This document shows, in pieces, positions 24,763 through 33,524 of a stretch of 64,000 nucleotides of DNA. The DNA comes from DASXHD01 sp036488725 (GTDB taxonomy: Bacteria > Myxococcota_A > Polyangia > Polyangiales > Polyangiaceae): the NCBI GenBank assembly GCA_036488725.1, contig DASXHD010000139.1:94568-158567 (forward strand), read 5' to 3'. Under the pieces are notes generated by a model. The model was not told the origin of the DNA. It saw only the letters and a program-made list of their open reading frames with translations, and did no database searches. Position 1 is the first letter of the stretch. Every line of letters starts with the position of its first letter. The position numbers and the translations under genes were made by a program.

Positions 24763-26340
24763 ATGCAGACGATCTTCGTGCTCTTCGGGAGCGAATCGAA
24801 CAACGCGGCGGACCTCGCCGACCGCACCGGCATCGCGCTCAAAAAAGCCGGCTTCGAGGCCGAGGTTCGCGACATGTCGAGCTTCGACGTCGGGCAATTC
24901 GACTCGCTCGAGACGCTCCTCGTCGTGACGAGCACTTACGGAAACGGGAATCCGCCGTCGAACGCCGAGGCCCTCCACGGCGCCCTCATGTCGCGCGTCG
25001 AGCCGCTCCCGAATCTGCGCTTTGCGGTGTGCGGCCTCGGCGACACGACGTACGACCACTTCGCGCAGTGCGGAAAAGACTTCGACAAAAAACTCGGTGA
25101 CCTCGGCGCGACGCGCATCGCCGATCGCCAAGACTGCGACGTCGACTACGAAGACCCGTGGCAGGAGTGGCTCGATCGCGTGCTCGAGAAGCTCGAGACC
25201 TTGCGAGGCGAAGCTCCGACGGGCGTCACGTCGGTCGTCCCGCCGCCGGCGCCTTCGCAGACGCGCGTGCACGCGGCCGGCACGCGAAAGAACCCGCTGC
25301 CGGCCGATCTGATCGACAAGCGAGCGCTCTCGACGCCCGGCTCGACGAAAGAAACGATTCACGTCGAGCTCGGTCTCGACCCGCGCCTCGCGTACACGGT
25401 GGGCGACTCGCTCGGGATTTTTTGCGAGAACGATCCGGCGGTCGTCGACGAAATCGTGCGCGCGCTCGGCGCGAAAGGGGACGAGGCGGTCACGTTGCGC
25501 GGCGCGCTCCACGAGGGCGCGCACGGCGGCGGCACGATGACCCTGCGCGAGGCGCTCCTCGATCACCTCGACATTCAACACGTCGAGCCGCGGCTCTTCG
25601 CGGCGTGCGGGCTGCCCAAGTCGCCCGACGTTCACGCCGTCGATTTGGTCCACATGAAGACCGAGCAGCCGGAGCCGCAGGCGTTCGTCGAAGCGCTACG
25701 GCCGCTCGCGCCGCGCGCCTATTCGATCGCGTCGTCGCCGCTCGCGCATCCCGGGCAAGCACATCTCACGGTCGACGTGATTCGTTACGAAATGCGAAAT
25801 CGAAAACGCGCGGGCGTCGCTTCGTCGATGCTCGCCGATCGCTCGCCGCCCGGAACCAAGCTCTCGGTTTATCTCCTGCCGGCGCCGCATTTTCGTTTGC
25901 CCGCGCCCGACGTGTCGATCGTGATGATCGGCCCGGGCACGGGCGTCGCGCCGTTTCGTGCGTTTCTCGAAGAGCGCGCGGCGAGCGGCGCGAAGGGCAA
26001 AAATTGGCTCTTTTTCGGCACGCGCCACGAAGACGACGTCTTCTACACCGACGAGTTTCGCCGCGCGATCGATCGCGGCACGCTCACGCGTCTCGACTGC
26101 GCGTACTCGCGTGATCAGCCGGACCGCGTTTATGTGCAACACAAGATGCGCGCCGCGAAGGACGAGCTCCGCGCGTGGCTCGACGGCGGAGCGCACGTCT
26201 ACGTCTGCGGGGACGCGCAAAAGATGGCGCCCGACGTGCAAGCCGAGCTCCTCGGCATCCTCGACGCCGATCGCGATCGCGCCCTCGAGCGGCTCCGCGC
26301 GATGGAAGCCGAAGGTCGATATTGCAAAGACGTTTATTGA
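24763..26340 (+). CDS. cysJ: Diflavin reductase, sulfite reductase flavoprotein type
   Basis: A 525-residue diflavin protein. Residues 1-145 are a flavodoxin domain (FGSESNNAADLADR, VVTSTYGNGNPPSNA, FAVCGLGDTTYDHFAQ). The FAD domain carries PRAYSIASSP, and the NADPH domain carries GPGTGVAPFRAF, HVYVCGDAQKM and the C-terminal YCKDVY. The layout is that of CysJ and related NADPH reductases, which pass electrons from NADPH through FAD and FMN to a partner such as sulfite reductase. No haemoprotein partner is nearby, so another acceptor is possible. Its start is 27 bp from the divergent enoyl-reductase-like gene. Confidence 0.88.
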   Translation: MQTIFVLFGSESNNAADLADRTGIALKKAGFEAEVRDMSSFDVGQFDSLETLLVVTSTYGNGNPPSNAEALHGALMSRVEPLPNLRFAVCGLGDTTYDHFAQCGKDFDKKLGDLGATRIADRQDCDVDYEDPWQEWLDRVLEKLETLRGEAPTGVTSVVPPPAPSQTRVHAAGTRKNPLPADLIDKRALSTPGSTKETIHVELGLDPRLAYTVGDSLGIFCENDPAVVDEIVRALGAKGDEAVTLRGALHEGAHGGGTMTLREALLDHLDIQHVEPRLFAACGLPKSPDVHAVDLVHMKTEQPEPQAFVEALRPLAPRAYSIASSPLAHPGQAHLTVDVIRYEMRNRKRAGVASSMLADRSPPGTKLSVYLLPAPHFRLPAPDVSIVMIGPGTGVAPFRAFLEERAASGAKGKNWLFFGTRHEDDVFYTDEFRRAIDRGTLTRLDCAYSRDQPDRVYVQHKMRAAKDELRAWLDGGAHVYVCGDAQKMAPDVQAELLGILDADRDRALERLRAMEAEGRYCKDVY

Positions 26341-26567
26341 ACGCGCTCGGCTGGGCGAACCTGGTTCTACCTCGGGCTCTTGCCCGCCATCGCGACGCTC
26401 GGCGTCGTCTCGCGATACGGCTCAAGGTCGTTCGCGCGGGCAGCTCCGGCGCGACGATGGGTTACCTCCTCGGTCTCGCTTTCGCGTGGCTCGTCGCGTA
26501 CGGCGTCGGCATCGCCCTCCACCACGAGCCGCGGCCGCCTCACCGCATCGGCGCGCGCCGCGCCTGA
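26337..26567 (+). pseudogene. Small membrane protein gene with two compensating frameshifts
   Basis: Right after the diflavin gene, third-position GC shows three coding stretches in two frames. Codons from TTG 26337 to 26360 are in frame B. 26362 to about 26421 is in frame A and encodes WFYLGLLPAIATLGVVSRYG. 26424 to 26567 is again in frame B and encodes MGYLLGLAFAWLVAYGVGIA and a basic tail. One extra base near 26361 and one missing base near 26422 would give a single protein of about 76 residues with two transmembrane helices. In frame B alone the middle part is Arg-rich with poor codons. The 36-codon ATG frame at 26457 is the only intact remainder. It may be real decay or sequencing error. 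The 3' end overlaps the convergent phosphoesterase gene. Confidence 0.5.
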
Positions 26568-29269
26568 ATCCCGCGCACGCGATCGAGCGCGTCACGCGGC
26601 ACCGACGCGAGCGGATGACCGTGCATCCACCGCGTGACCTGGGCGTCGAGCCCGGGCTGCGAGTCTTCTTGGGAGAGGTCCCACAAATCGTGGAGCGAGT
26701 TTTCGCCCGACATGCCCTTCGGCCCGCACGCGAGCGGAAACGTGCGCGGCGCGTACGTGTACGGGGTGAAGTCGGGCGTCGAGGTGAACGCGTCGAACGG
26801 AATCGCCGCGTTCGCGACGAGCGCGTTCATGTACGGCTTGCCGACGACGTTCGCGATGATCTTGTGCATCGACGCGACGTCGATGTGCGTGTGCGAAACG
26901 TAACCTCGTTTCACGAACGGCGAGACCATCACGAACGGCGCACGGTGGTTGTCGACGTGCTCGCCGCCCTGCGACGGATCGTCCTCGGTGATCATCACGA
27001 GCGAGCTCGCCCAAATCGGACTGTGCGAGAGGCCGTCGATGAACATGCCGGTCGCCTCGTCGTTCACCGCGCAAAACGTCTCGGGCGTCGGGTTCGTCGG
27101 CGAGAGCCCGAAGGTGTGATCGTTCGGCAGCGTCATGTACGTGACCGTGCCGAGGTTGCAGTACCCGCGAATGCGGCCGACCGTGTAACAAGCCTTCTCG
27201 AGATCGTTGTACCCGATGTTCTGGAACGGCCCGCCCGGGTAGCGCGCGTCGATCGGGTCGTGGTCGGTCGGGATGTTGGTTGGACTTCCAACGATCTCCC
27301 CGAGGATGTCGTATTGCACGCCGTTGTCGCCGAGCCAGTCGAAGAGCGAGCCTTCGACCGGCCGGCTCACGTCGAAGAGCCCGCCGCCGGGGACCGGGCG
27401 CGGCGAGCTCGCGCGCGAGCCGGAGACGATCCACGTGCGCTCGTCGAAGTCGTTGGCGCGTCCGAACGTCGTCCACACGTGGCCCTGCGTCGAGTAGATC
27501 GCCTGCGTGTAATAGTTGTCGCTCATCGCGAACGTGCGCGCGAGCGCGCGGAGGTTGTTCCAGATCTGGTCCATCTGGCCCGGAACCGCGGCCTTGAACG
27601 CGTAAGTCGGCTCGCCGTTTGCGTTCGGAAAATCGCCGAAGAGCGCGTCGAAACCCTTATTTTCCCGCACGATCACGAACACGTGCTGAATGCGCGTCGA
27701 CGGGCCGCTCGTGTCGTCGGCCGGCACGGGAAAATCGTTCGCGCCGCTCGGGCAGCTCACCGCCGGCTCGCCCGCGCGCCCCGCGACGTCGGCGAACGTC
27801 GCGACATCGGCGTCGCCCTTCGTGAGATCGGCCGACTGCGGAAGCGCGATGGCCTCGATCGATCCGTGCATGCGATCGCCGATGTCGGCGTTGCCGATGT
27901 CGAAATAAAGCGGCCGCGGACCTTCGCCGTGACCGCGCAGGTTGGTGACGATCACCGTGCCGTCGGCTTCGGTCGCGATCGCCGACGGCCAATATCCCAC
28001 CGGCAAACGCCCGGCGAAGGTGATCGCGGGCGGCGTCCCCGCGGCGACGTCGTACGCCGCGATCGCGTTGAACCCGGCGAGCGTCGCATAGAGGCGATGA
28101 TTGGCCGCGTCGTACGCGAGCGCCGAAGGCTCTTGCCCGTAGAGCGTCATCCGCGAATCGGTCGGAACGTTCGTCGCGCTGTTCGCGACGCGGTCGACGA
28201 CCGTGAACGAATCGCCGAGATCGTTTCCGACGACGACGTAGCGCGCGTCGAGGAACGCGATCGACTGCGGATCTTTCTGCGTGTCCCACGTGCGCGACAC
28301 GGCCGGCGCCGCGGGGTTCGACACGTCGACCTCGGCGAGCGTGTGGTCTTGCCACTCGCTCACGTAGACGTGGTTGCCGGCCGCGTCGTTCGGGTCGAAC
28401 CAGACGCCGAACGTCTCCTGTTTCCCGAGGTCCGCCGTGCCCGCGAGCTCTTTCGTCGTCAAGTCGAAGACGAGCAAGTCGTTCGAGTTCACCGAGGAGA
28501 CCGCGAGCTTTTTCCCGTCCGGCGAGACCGCGACGCCCGAAGCGTACCAAGTTACCGCGTTACCATTGCCGTCGGTCGCTTTTGGTAACGGCAGGTTTCT
28601 CGTGTCGTCGCGCACGAGCGTCTTCGCGGTCGTGTCGATCGTGAGCGCTTGGACGACGCCGTCGTCGGTCGCGACGTACACGAGATCCGGCGCGACGTAG
28701 GCGATGCCAGAGTTCAGCGTCTCGGGCGCGGCGAACTGAACTTTTGCGAGCGTCGGATCGCCGGCGCCGACCGCCGAAAGATCCACGAGACGAACGACGT
28801 GATCGTCGTAACCGGTGTCGACCGTGAGCGCGAGCGTCGTGCCGGGAACGAGCGTGAGCCCCGACGTGAGGCCGCCGGGCAAATCGGTGAAGACCGAGTC
28901 GGCGCCCGACGGGACGAGCCAGCGACCGTCGGCGAGGATGACGTGACCGTTCGCCGTGCCCGCGTACGCGGACGCGTCGCCGCTCGGATCGCTCGCGGTG
29001 CACTGGCCATGGGTGACGGCGGGATACGTTCCATCCCAATCGGGGCATGAGTCGTGCTCGAGCGTATCCCACGCGCCGAGCGCCGGGCACGCGTAGGGCG
29101 TCGCGTTCTCGGCGCATCCGCCGGGCGGCGGCGGGCACGTGTACGCGCACGAAACCGGGGGCGAGCGCATGTCGTCGAGCGAAACGAGCGGCGCCGGGGG
29201 CGGGGAGCTGCCGCACGCGGCGGCGAGCGCGAGCGGCACCGCCGACGAAAAAAGTCTCCGGCGCGACAT
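26540..29269 (-). CDS. Secreted phosphoesterase with N-terminal beta-propeller
   Basis: A 909-residue lipoprotein: signal MSRRRLFSSAVPLALAAAC, then a Cys/Pro-rich linker. A YncE-like beta-propeller (about 100-480) follows, with repeats such as SGVAVSPDGKKLAVSS and PSAIATEADGTVIVTN. The C-terminal 400 residues are a phospholipase-C/acid-phosphatase-type phosphoesterase domain (Pfam phosphoesterase), opening with HVFVIVRENKGFDALFGDF and containing SSLVMITEDDPSQGG and VDNHRAPFVMVSPFV. Such enzymes hydrolyse phosphate esters outside the cell. ATG 29269 was chosen to give a proper signal; a longer frame upstream is not export-like. The propeller may bind substrate or surface. Confidence 0.85.
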   Translation of the reverse strand: MSRRRLFSSAVPLALAAACGSSPPPAPLVSLDDMRSPPVSCAYTCPPPPGGCAENATPYACPALGAWDTLEHDSCPDWDGTYPAVTHGQCTASDPSGDASAYAGTANGHVILADGRWLVPSGADSVFTDLPGGLTSGLTLVPGTTLALTVDTGYDDHVVRLVDLSAVGAGDPTLAKVQFAAPETLNSGIAYVAPDLVYVATDDGVVQALTIDTTAKTLVRDDTRNLPLPKATDGNGNAVTWYASGVAVSPDGKKLAVSSVNSNDLLVFDLTTKELAGTADLGKQETFGVWFDPNDAAGNHVYVSEWQDHTLAEVDVSNPAAPAVSRTWDTQKDPQSIAFLDARYVVVGNDLGDSFTVVDRVANSATNVPTDSRMTLYGQEPSALAYDAANHRLYATLAGFNAIAAYDVAAGTPPAITFAGRLPVGYWPSAIATEADGTVIVTNLRGHGEGPRPLYFDIGNADIGDRMHGSIEAIALPQSADLTKGDADVATFADVAGRAGEPAVSCPSGANDFPVPADDTSGPSTRIQHVFVIVRENKGFDALFGDFPNANGEPTYAFKAAVPGQMDQIWNNLRALARTFAMSDNYYTQAIYSTQGHVWTTFGRANDFDERTWIVSGSRASSPRPVPGGGLFDVSRPVEGSLFDWLGDNGVQYDILGEIVGSPTNIPTDHDPIDARYPGGPFQNIGYNDLEKACYTVGRIRGYCNLGTVTYMTLPNDHTFGLSPTNPTPETFCAVNDEATGMFIDGLSHSPIWASSLVMITEDDPSQGGEHVDNHRAPFVMVSPFVKRGYVSHTHIDVASMHKIIANVVGKPYMNALVANAAIPFDAFTSTPDFTPYTYAPRTFPLACGPKGMSGENSLHDLWDLSQEDSQPGLDAQVTRWMHGHPLASVPRDALDRVRGIQARRAPMR

Positions 29270-29323
29270 CGCGGGTGAGTCTACCAGGCTGTAAGGTGGC
29301 TCGGCAGGGCGCGTTCTTTCGAC

Positions 29324-29509
29324 ATGACCATTCGACATCGCCGTTTCCGTATCGCCGTTCTCGTGCTCGCCGTCGCCGCGCCGCTCGTCGTCGCTTGCAC
29401 CGAGAACACCCACACCAACCCGCCGCCGTCGAGCGGCGATCAGGACGCCGCCGCGAACACCGCGCCGACGCCCAGCGCGCGGCCGAGCGCGGCGCCCGCG
29501 ACGACCTAG
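29324..29509 (+). CDS. Small lipoprotein
   Basis: A 61-residue protein: signal MTIRHRRFRIAVLVLAVAAP and lipobox VVAC (Cys25), then a 36-residue Pro/Ala/Thr-rich tail with no fold. It is likely anchored in the envelope. It lies 5 bp before the ChaC-type gene and 54 bp from the divergent phosphoesterase. The function is unknown. Confidence 0.65.
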   Translation: MTIRHRRFRIAVLVLAVAAPLVVACTENTHTNPPPSSGDQDAAANTAPTPSARPSAAPATT

Positions 29510-29514
29510 TCCGC

Positions 29515-30021
29515 ATGTGGATCTTCGGGTACGGCTCGCTCATCTTTCGCCCGGATTTTCCATGGATCGAGCGACGCCGCGCGTGGGTCCACGGTTACGC
29601 CCGGCGCTTCTGGCAGGGCTCGCCCGATCATCGCGGCGTGCCGGAAGCGCCGGGCCGCGTCGTCACGCTCGTGCGAGCCGACGGCACGTGCGGCGGCCGC
29701 GCGTATCGCATCGACCCGAACGAAGGCGACGCCATCCTCGCCGCGCTCGACGCGCGCGAGCAAGCCGGCTTCGAGCGCGTGAGGCTCGACTTGCTCGAAT
29801 CGCCGGCAGGTCCCCCGTTCGCGCGGGGCATCACGTGGATCGCCGGCTCGGCGAATTCACATTTTCTCGGACCGCTTCCCGAAGCCGAGATCGCCGCGAT
29901 CATTCGCGAGCGCCGCGGTCCGAGCGGCCCGAACGCCGAATACGCGATCCGACTTCGCGACGCGCTCCGCGAGCTCGGGATCGTGGACGATCACGTCGAG
30001 ACGATCGCGTCGCTCCTCTAG
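29515..30021 (+). CDS. ChaC-type gamma-glutamylcyclotransferase
   Basis: A 168-residue cytosolic enzyme that starts MWIFGYGSLIFRPDFPWIER, the YGSL motif of the ChaC family. RVVTLVRADGTCGGRAYRI and NAEYAIRLRDALRELGI also fit. ChaC enzymes cleave glutathione to 5-oxoproline and Cys-Gly. The protein is slightly shorter than the E. coli enzyme (about 230 residues), lacking an N-terminal extension. It is probably in one transcript with the small lipoprotein. Its stop shares CTAG with the convergent flavoprotein gene. Confidence 0.88.
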   Translation: MWIFGYGSLIFRPDFPWIERRRAWVHGYARRFWQGSPDHRGVPEAPGRVVTLVRADGTCGGRAYRIDPNEGDAILAALDAREQAGFERVRLDLLESPAGPPFARGITWIAGSANSHFLGPLPEAEIAAIIRERRGPSGPNAEYAIRLRDALRELGIVDDHVETIASLL

Positions 30022-31301
30022 AGAAGCTCGCCGAGGGTCGCCGCGAGGGCGCGCGTCTCGACGATGTTGTCCTCGATCGAGCAGTACGTCCAACCGCCGT
30101 AGCGTCCGACCGAATACACGCCCGCCGCCCCGAGGATCTCGCGCACACGCGCCGTCTCGGCCAGCGACTTACGTGTAATATGCACATAAGCCGGGTCCAT
30201 CACGACCGAGTGCCAGGAGACGAGGCGGTGACCCTGCACGATCTTCTCGCGAGCCAAGTCGGCGAGCACGCGCTCGCGCTCCTTCTCGAGATCGAAGCTG
30301 CCGTCTCGCGCGAGCCCGACCTCGATGTAGAGGCTCATGCGCGGCGTATCGAAGATGTTGTCGTAGAACCCGACGCGATAAAAGCGAACCGCACGATCCG
30401 GGAAGTACATCCAGTGCGGCGCGGTCGGCCCTTTTTTGTCGAAGCCGAGGTTGAAGACGAGCACGCGGTTGTACGAAAACGCGCTCGCGTCGTGCGCGAG
30501 GCCGCACGCTTCGAGGAGGCGCGGGAGCGGCGCCGAGCTCACGAGCTTGTCGAACTTGATCGTGCGCGACGGCGTCTCGACGGTGCGCGCGCGTAGATCG
30601 ATGCGAACCGCGCGCTCGCGGAGGGCGAGCGCGTCCTTCGGCAGGTCCCGCATGAACGCGCGCACGTATTCGATCGCGCCGCCGCGCGGATACGTGAACG
30701 TCGCGTTGTAGGTCGCGTTGTCCGGCACCTTCATGTTGCGGACGATGTCGTCGACGCTCGCGTGCGGAAAAAATCGGCCCATCGCGCCGGTGTCGAGCGC
30801 GCCGAGATCGCACGCGTAGAGCTTCTCGTTGTAGGGGATGAGAAATTTCTCGGCGATGCTCCGCCCGAAGCGCGCGTAGAGCATCGCTTTGAAATTCTCG
30901 GGGTGATCGTTTTTCTCGCGGAAATAAAGGTCGTAGAGGCAGTCGATGAATTCGTTTTGCGGGAGCTGGTGGATATTTTTTTGAAACGGAAAGTCCACGT
31001 CGCGCCCGCCGAAGCGGATGTACGAGCGCTTGGCGATCGTCGTGACCTCGCCGCCCGGCATGCGCTCGCGGAGCCACGCTTCGATCTCAGGGTGCTTGAA
31101 GTGGAAAAAGTGGCCCGAGTAATCCCAGACGAAGCCGTCTTGGACGACCGTCTTGCAATAGCCGCCCGGCTCCTCGTCGGCCTCGAGCACGAGCACGTGC
31201 GGCGCGCTCTTGCCGCGACGCTCGGCCTCGTGACGAATCGCGTTGGCGAACGAGAGCCCGCTCATGCCGGCCCCGATGACGAGAAAGGGAACGTGTTCCA
31301 C
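30018..31301 (-). CDS. UDP-galactopyranose-mutase/protoporphyrinogen-oxidase-like flavoprotein
   Basis: A 427-residue FAD protein. The N-terminus holds the dinucleotide-binding motif VIGAGMSGLSFA and LEADEEPGGYCKTV. SGHFFHFKHP and FLIPYNEKLYACDLGALD are typical of UDP-galactopyranose-mutase-like proteins of the NAD(P)-binding amine-oxidase superfamily. The C-terminus GGWTYCSIEDNIVETRAL fits FAD closure. It may act on a nucleotide sugar for surface polysaccharide; that is inferred. The start is GTG (31301-31299). A TGYA-N3-TRCA copy lies at 30174-30184. The gene stands alone, divergent from the GH67-like gene by 22 bp. Confidence 0.78.
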   Translation of the reverse strand: MEHVPFLVIGAGMSGLSFANAIRHEAERRGKSAPHVLVLEADEEPGGYCKTVVQDGFVWDYSGHFFHFKHPEIEAWLRERMPGGEVTTIAKRSYIRFGGRDVDFPFQKNIHQLPQNEFIDCLYDLYFREKNDHPENFKAMLYARFGRSIAEKFLIPYNEKLYACDLGALDTGAMGRFFPHASVDDIVRNMKVPDNATYNATFTYPRGGAIEYVRAFMRDLPKDALALRERAVRIDLRARTVETPSRTIKFDKLVSSAPLPRLLEACGLAHDASAFSYNRVLVFNLGFDKKGPTAPHWMYFPDRAVRFYRVGFYDNIFDTPRMSLYIEVGLARDGSFDLEKERERVLADLAREKIVQGHRLVSWHSVVMDPAYVHITRKSLAETARVREILGAAGVYSVGRYGGWTYCSIEDNIVETRALAATLGELL

Positions 31302-31323
31302 GGTGCCGAGAGGTTAATCGAAT

Positions 31324-33513
31324 GTGGAGCTTTTGGCTTCGAGTAAGCTCTTTCGCGTGCGTGCTCTGCTCTTCATCGTTCTTCTGGTCGCGGCCCTCGC
31401 CTGCGATACCGCCGGCAACCAAGTCGAGCAGGTCGTCGCGTGCGACGGGACGGCGCTGGCGGCTCGCGGAACGTCGTTCGAACCGAGCGACGTCGCCCTG
31501 AACCTCGAGCGCGGCGGCGATCCCTCGCTCGATCCGGTCGCCGCCGATTTGGCGTCGTACCTCGGAAAAATGTGGGGCGGCGCGTTCACCGCGGTCGACG
31601 CGCCGCCGGATTTTTCGAAGAAGCTGACGATATGGATTTCGACGAGCCAAGACGCTCGCACCGCCGCCGGATTCACCGCGACCGACGGTTATTCGATCGT
31701 GCGGCTCGACCCGCCAGGCCAGACGCGCGTCCTCGTCGTCGCGAACGACGCGAAGAACCTCGCGTTCGGCGCGTACGCGCTGCTCGAAGAGCTGGGCGCG
31801 CGGTTCTTTCATCCGCTCGATGAAATCGTTCCGGCGCTCTCGCATCCGGTCGTGCCGTATTCGATGCACATCACGCGCGCCGCGGCGTTCCGCACGCGGG
31901 GCCTCCAGCTCCACACGCTGCATCCCATCGAGTATTTCCACGTCTTCAACGAGCCGTCGGACGAACATTTCGCCGAGGCGAAACGCTTCGTCGATTGGCT
32001 CGTGAAGACCGGCCAAAATTATTTCCAATGGGTCGAGCTCGCGACGGTCGATTGGGCGAGCTGGCAGCCCTACGCGCAATCGATCGTCGATTATGCGCAT
32101 TCACGCGGCGTGCGCGTCGGGGCCAACATTCAAGTTTGGGGCGGCGCTTCGCTTCAAAACAACTATGTCCTCGTGACCGACGCCACCAACTGGCAGCCGC
32201 AGATGGACGCGGGCCTCGACAAAATCATGACCATCGGCTGGGACACGCTCGAGCTCGCGCTCGGCGAGTTCGTGAGCGCCGACCCGCAAGAGGTCATCGA
32301 TTGGCTGAACGAAGCCGTTCAGCACGTCCTCTCGGCGCACCCGAACGTCGAGGTCGACGTGCAAAATCACGTCGGCAATTACTCGAACCTCTACGTCCAA
32401 TATCAGGGTCAAACCGTTTATTATTATCATTTGCCCCAATTCGCCGACGCTCGGCTCGGGCAAACGGTTCATACGCTGTCGCTCTTCGACCTTTATCGAG
32501 ATTGGGCGACTTACGCGCATCCGGATTTCCACTTTCAGCACGATTACATCTTGCAGGAGCTGCCGACCCGGCGCGTGAGCTACTTTCCCGAGTCGGCTTA
32601 TTGGATTTCGGCGGACATCGACGTTCCGCTATTTTTGCCCGAGTTCCTGCAAGCGCGCTGGAACGACATCCACGGCCTGGTCTCCGACGTGACGAAAGCC
32701 GGCCTGCCACCGCTCGAAGGGCATTTGATGTTTTCGTCCGGCCAAGAGTGGAATTATTGGCTAACCGATTATCTGACTGCGAAGATGCTTTGGGAGCCGA
32801 TGCAGCCGCTATCGTATTTCATCGATCATTATGCGAACGCGTTCGGATCTTGCGGGGCCGACATCGGGAGCGCGGTTTCGTCCCTCGTCGATTTGCAAAA
32901 CCATTATCTCTTCGACGAACGTCTCTTGCCGTACGTGCAAGGCGAGAACGCGACGGTCGACGAAGGTTATTTGCTCGGCTACGAGACGCATCCGAAGCGC
33001 GTGGCCTTCGAGACGGTGCTCGCGATGGCGCCGCCCGACCGCGCTGATTTCGTGGCGAACGTCGTCTCCGAGGTCGAGGCATACGCCGCCGCGATTCAGC
33101 CGCTCGAAGACGCGGTGGCCGCGCGCTGCCGCGGCGCGGATGCGAGCATCGCGTCTTTCTGCGGCGAGCTCTGGGACGGAATCGAGATCGATCGCCTGCG
33201 CGCCAGCCAATCGGCCGCGCTCTATCGCTCGATCCTCGACCTCGCGGCCGGCGGCGATGGCAAGGCGGACCTCGCGCGCGCGCAGTCGTTCACGTCACTC
33301 GCGGCACAAGTCATCGCCCGGCGCGAGCCGCACTATCGCTTTCCGCTGCACGACTTGGTCGATTCCTACCCGAATGCTACCGCGTACGCGTTCGGCTACC
33401 TCCGCACCGCGCACACGCTCTGCTATTGGACGCGTCAGGAAATGCAGGTCCAAGCGCTGATGCAAGACGGCGTCCCCGCGACCGTGTCGACGCTTCCCGG
33501 CTGCACGAACTGA
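31324..33513 (+). CDS. Secreted GH67-like/DUF4838-type lipoprotein
   Basis: A 729-residue protein with a lipobox (VAALAC). An N-terminal domain resembles the alpha-glucuronidase N-terminal fold (LAFGAYALLEELGARFFHPL). A central barrel-like, aromatic-rich region follows (QNYFQWVELATVDWASWQPY, PHNV-type strands), then a helical C-terminus. It may be a surface glycoside hydrolase; catalytic residues are not certain. The start is GTG 31324 with GAGAGG upstream; GTG 31357 would give a tighter lipoprotein signal. The stretch 32380-32560 is AT-richer than its neighbours, with TTAT-type codons rare elsewhere here. It is the first gene of an operon with the quinone reductase and the ion channel. Confidence 0.65.
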   Translation: MELLASSKLFRVRALLFIVLLVAALACDTAGNQVEQVVACDGTALAARGTSFEPSDVALNLERGGDPSLDPVAADLASYLGKMWGGAFTAVDAPPDFSKKLTIWISTSQDARTAAGFTATDGYSIVRLDPPGQTRVLVVANDAKNLAFGAYALLEELGARFFHPLDEIVPALSHPVVPYSMHITRAAAFRTRGLQLHTLHPIEYFHVFNEPSDEHFAEAKRFVDWLVKTGQNYFQWVELATVDWASWQPYAQSIVDYAHSRGVRVGANIQVWGGASLQNNYVLVTDATNWQPQMDAGLDKIMTIGWDTLELALGEFVSADPQEVIDWLNEAVQHVLSAHPNVEVDVQNHVGNYSNLYVQYQGQTVYYYHLPQFADARLGQTVHTLSLFDLYRDWATYAHPDFHFQHDYILQELPTRRVSYFPESAYWISADIDVPLFLPEFLQARWNDIHGLVSDVTKAGLPPLEGHLMFSSGQEWNYWLTDYLTAKMLWEPMQPLSYFIDHYANAFGSCGADIGSAVSSLVDLQNHYLFDERLLPYVQGENATVDEGYLLGYETHPKRVAFETVLAMAPPDRADFVANVVSEVEAYAAAIQPLEDAVAARCRGADASIASFCGELWDGIEIDRLRASQSAALYRSILDLAAGGDGKADLARAQSFTSLAAQVIARREPHYRFPLHDLVDSYPNATAYAFGYLRTAHTLCYWTRQEMQVQALMQDGVPATVSTLPGCTN

Positions 33514-33524
33514 GGAGTGGGGTG

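Noticed and set aside
31324..33513. Recent transfer of the GH67-like gene
   Set aside because: Only a short part is AT-richer, no mobile element or repeat borders it, and the operon links are tight; composition alone does not support it.
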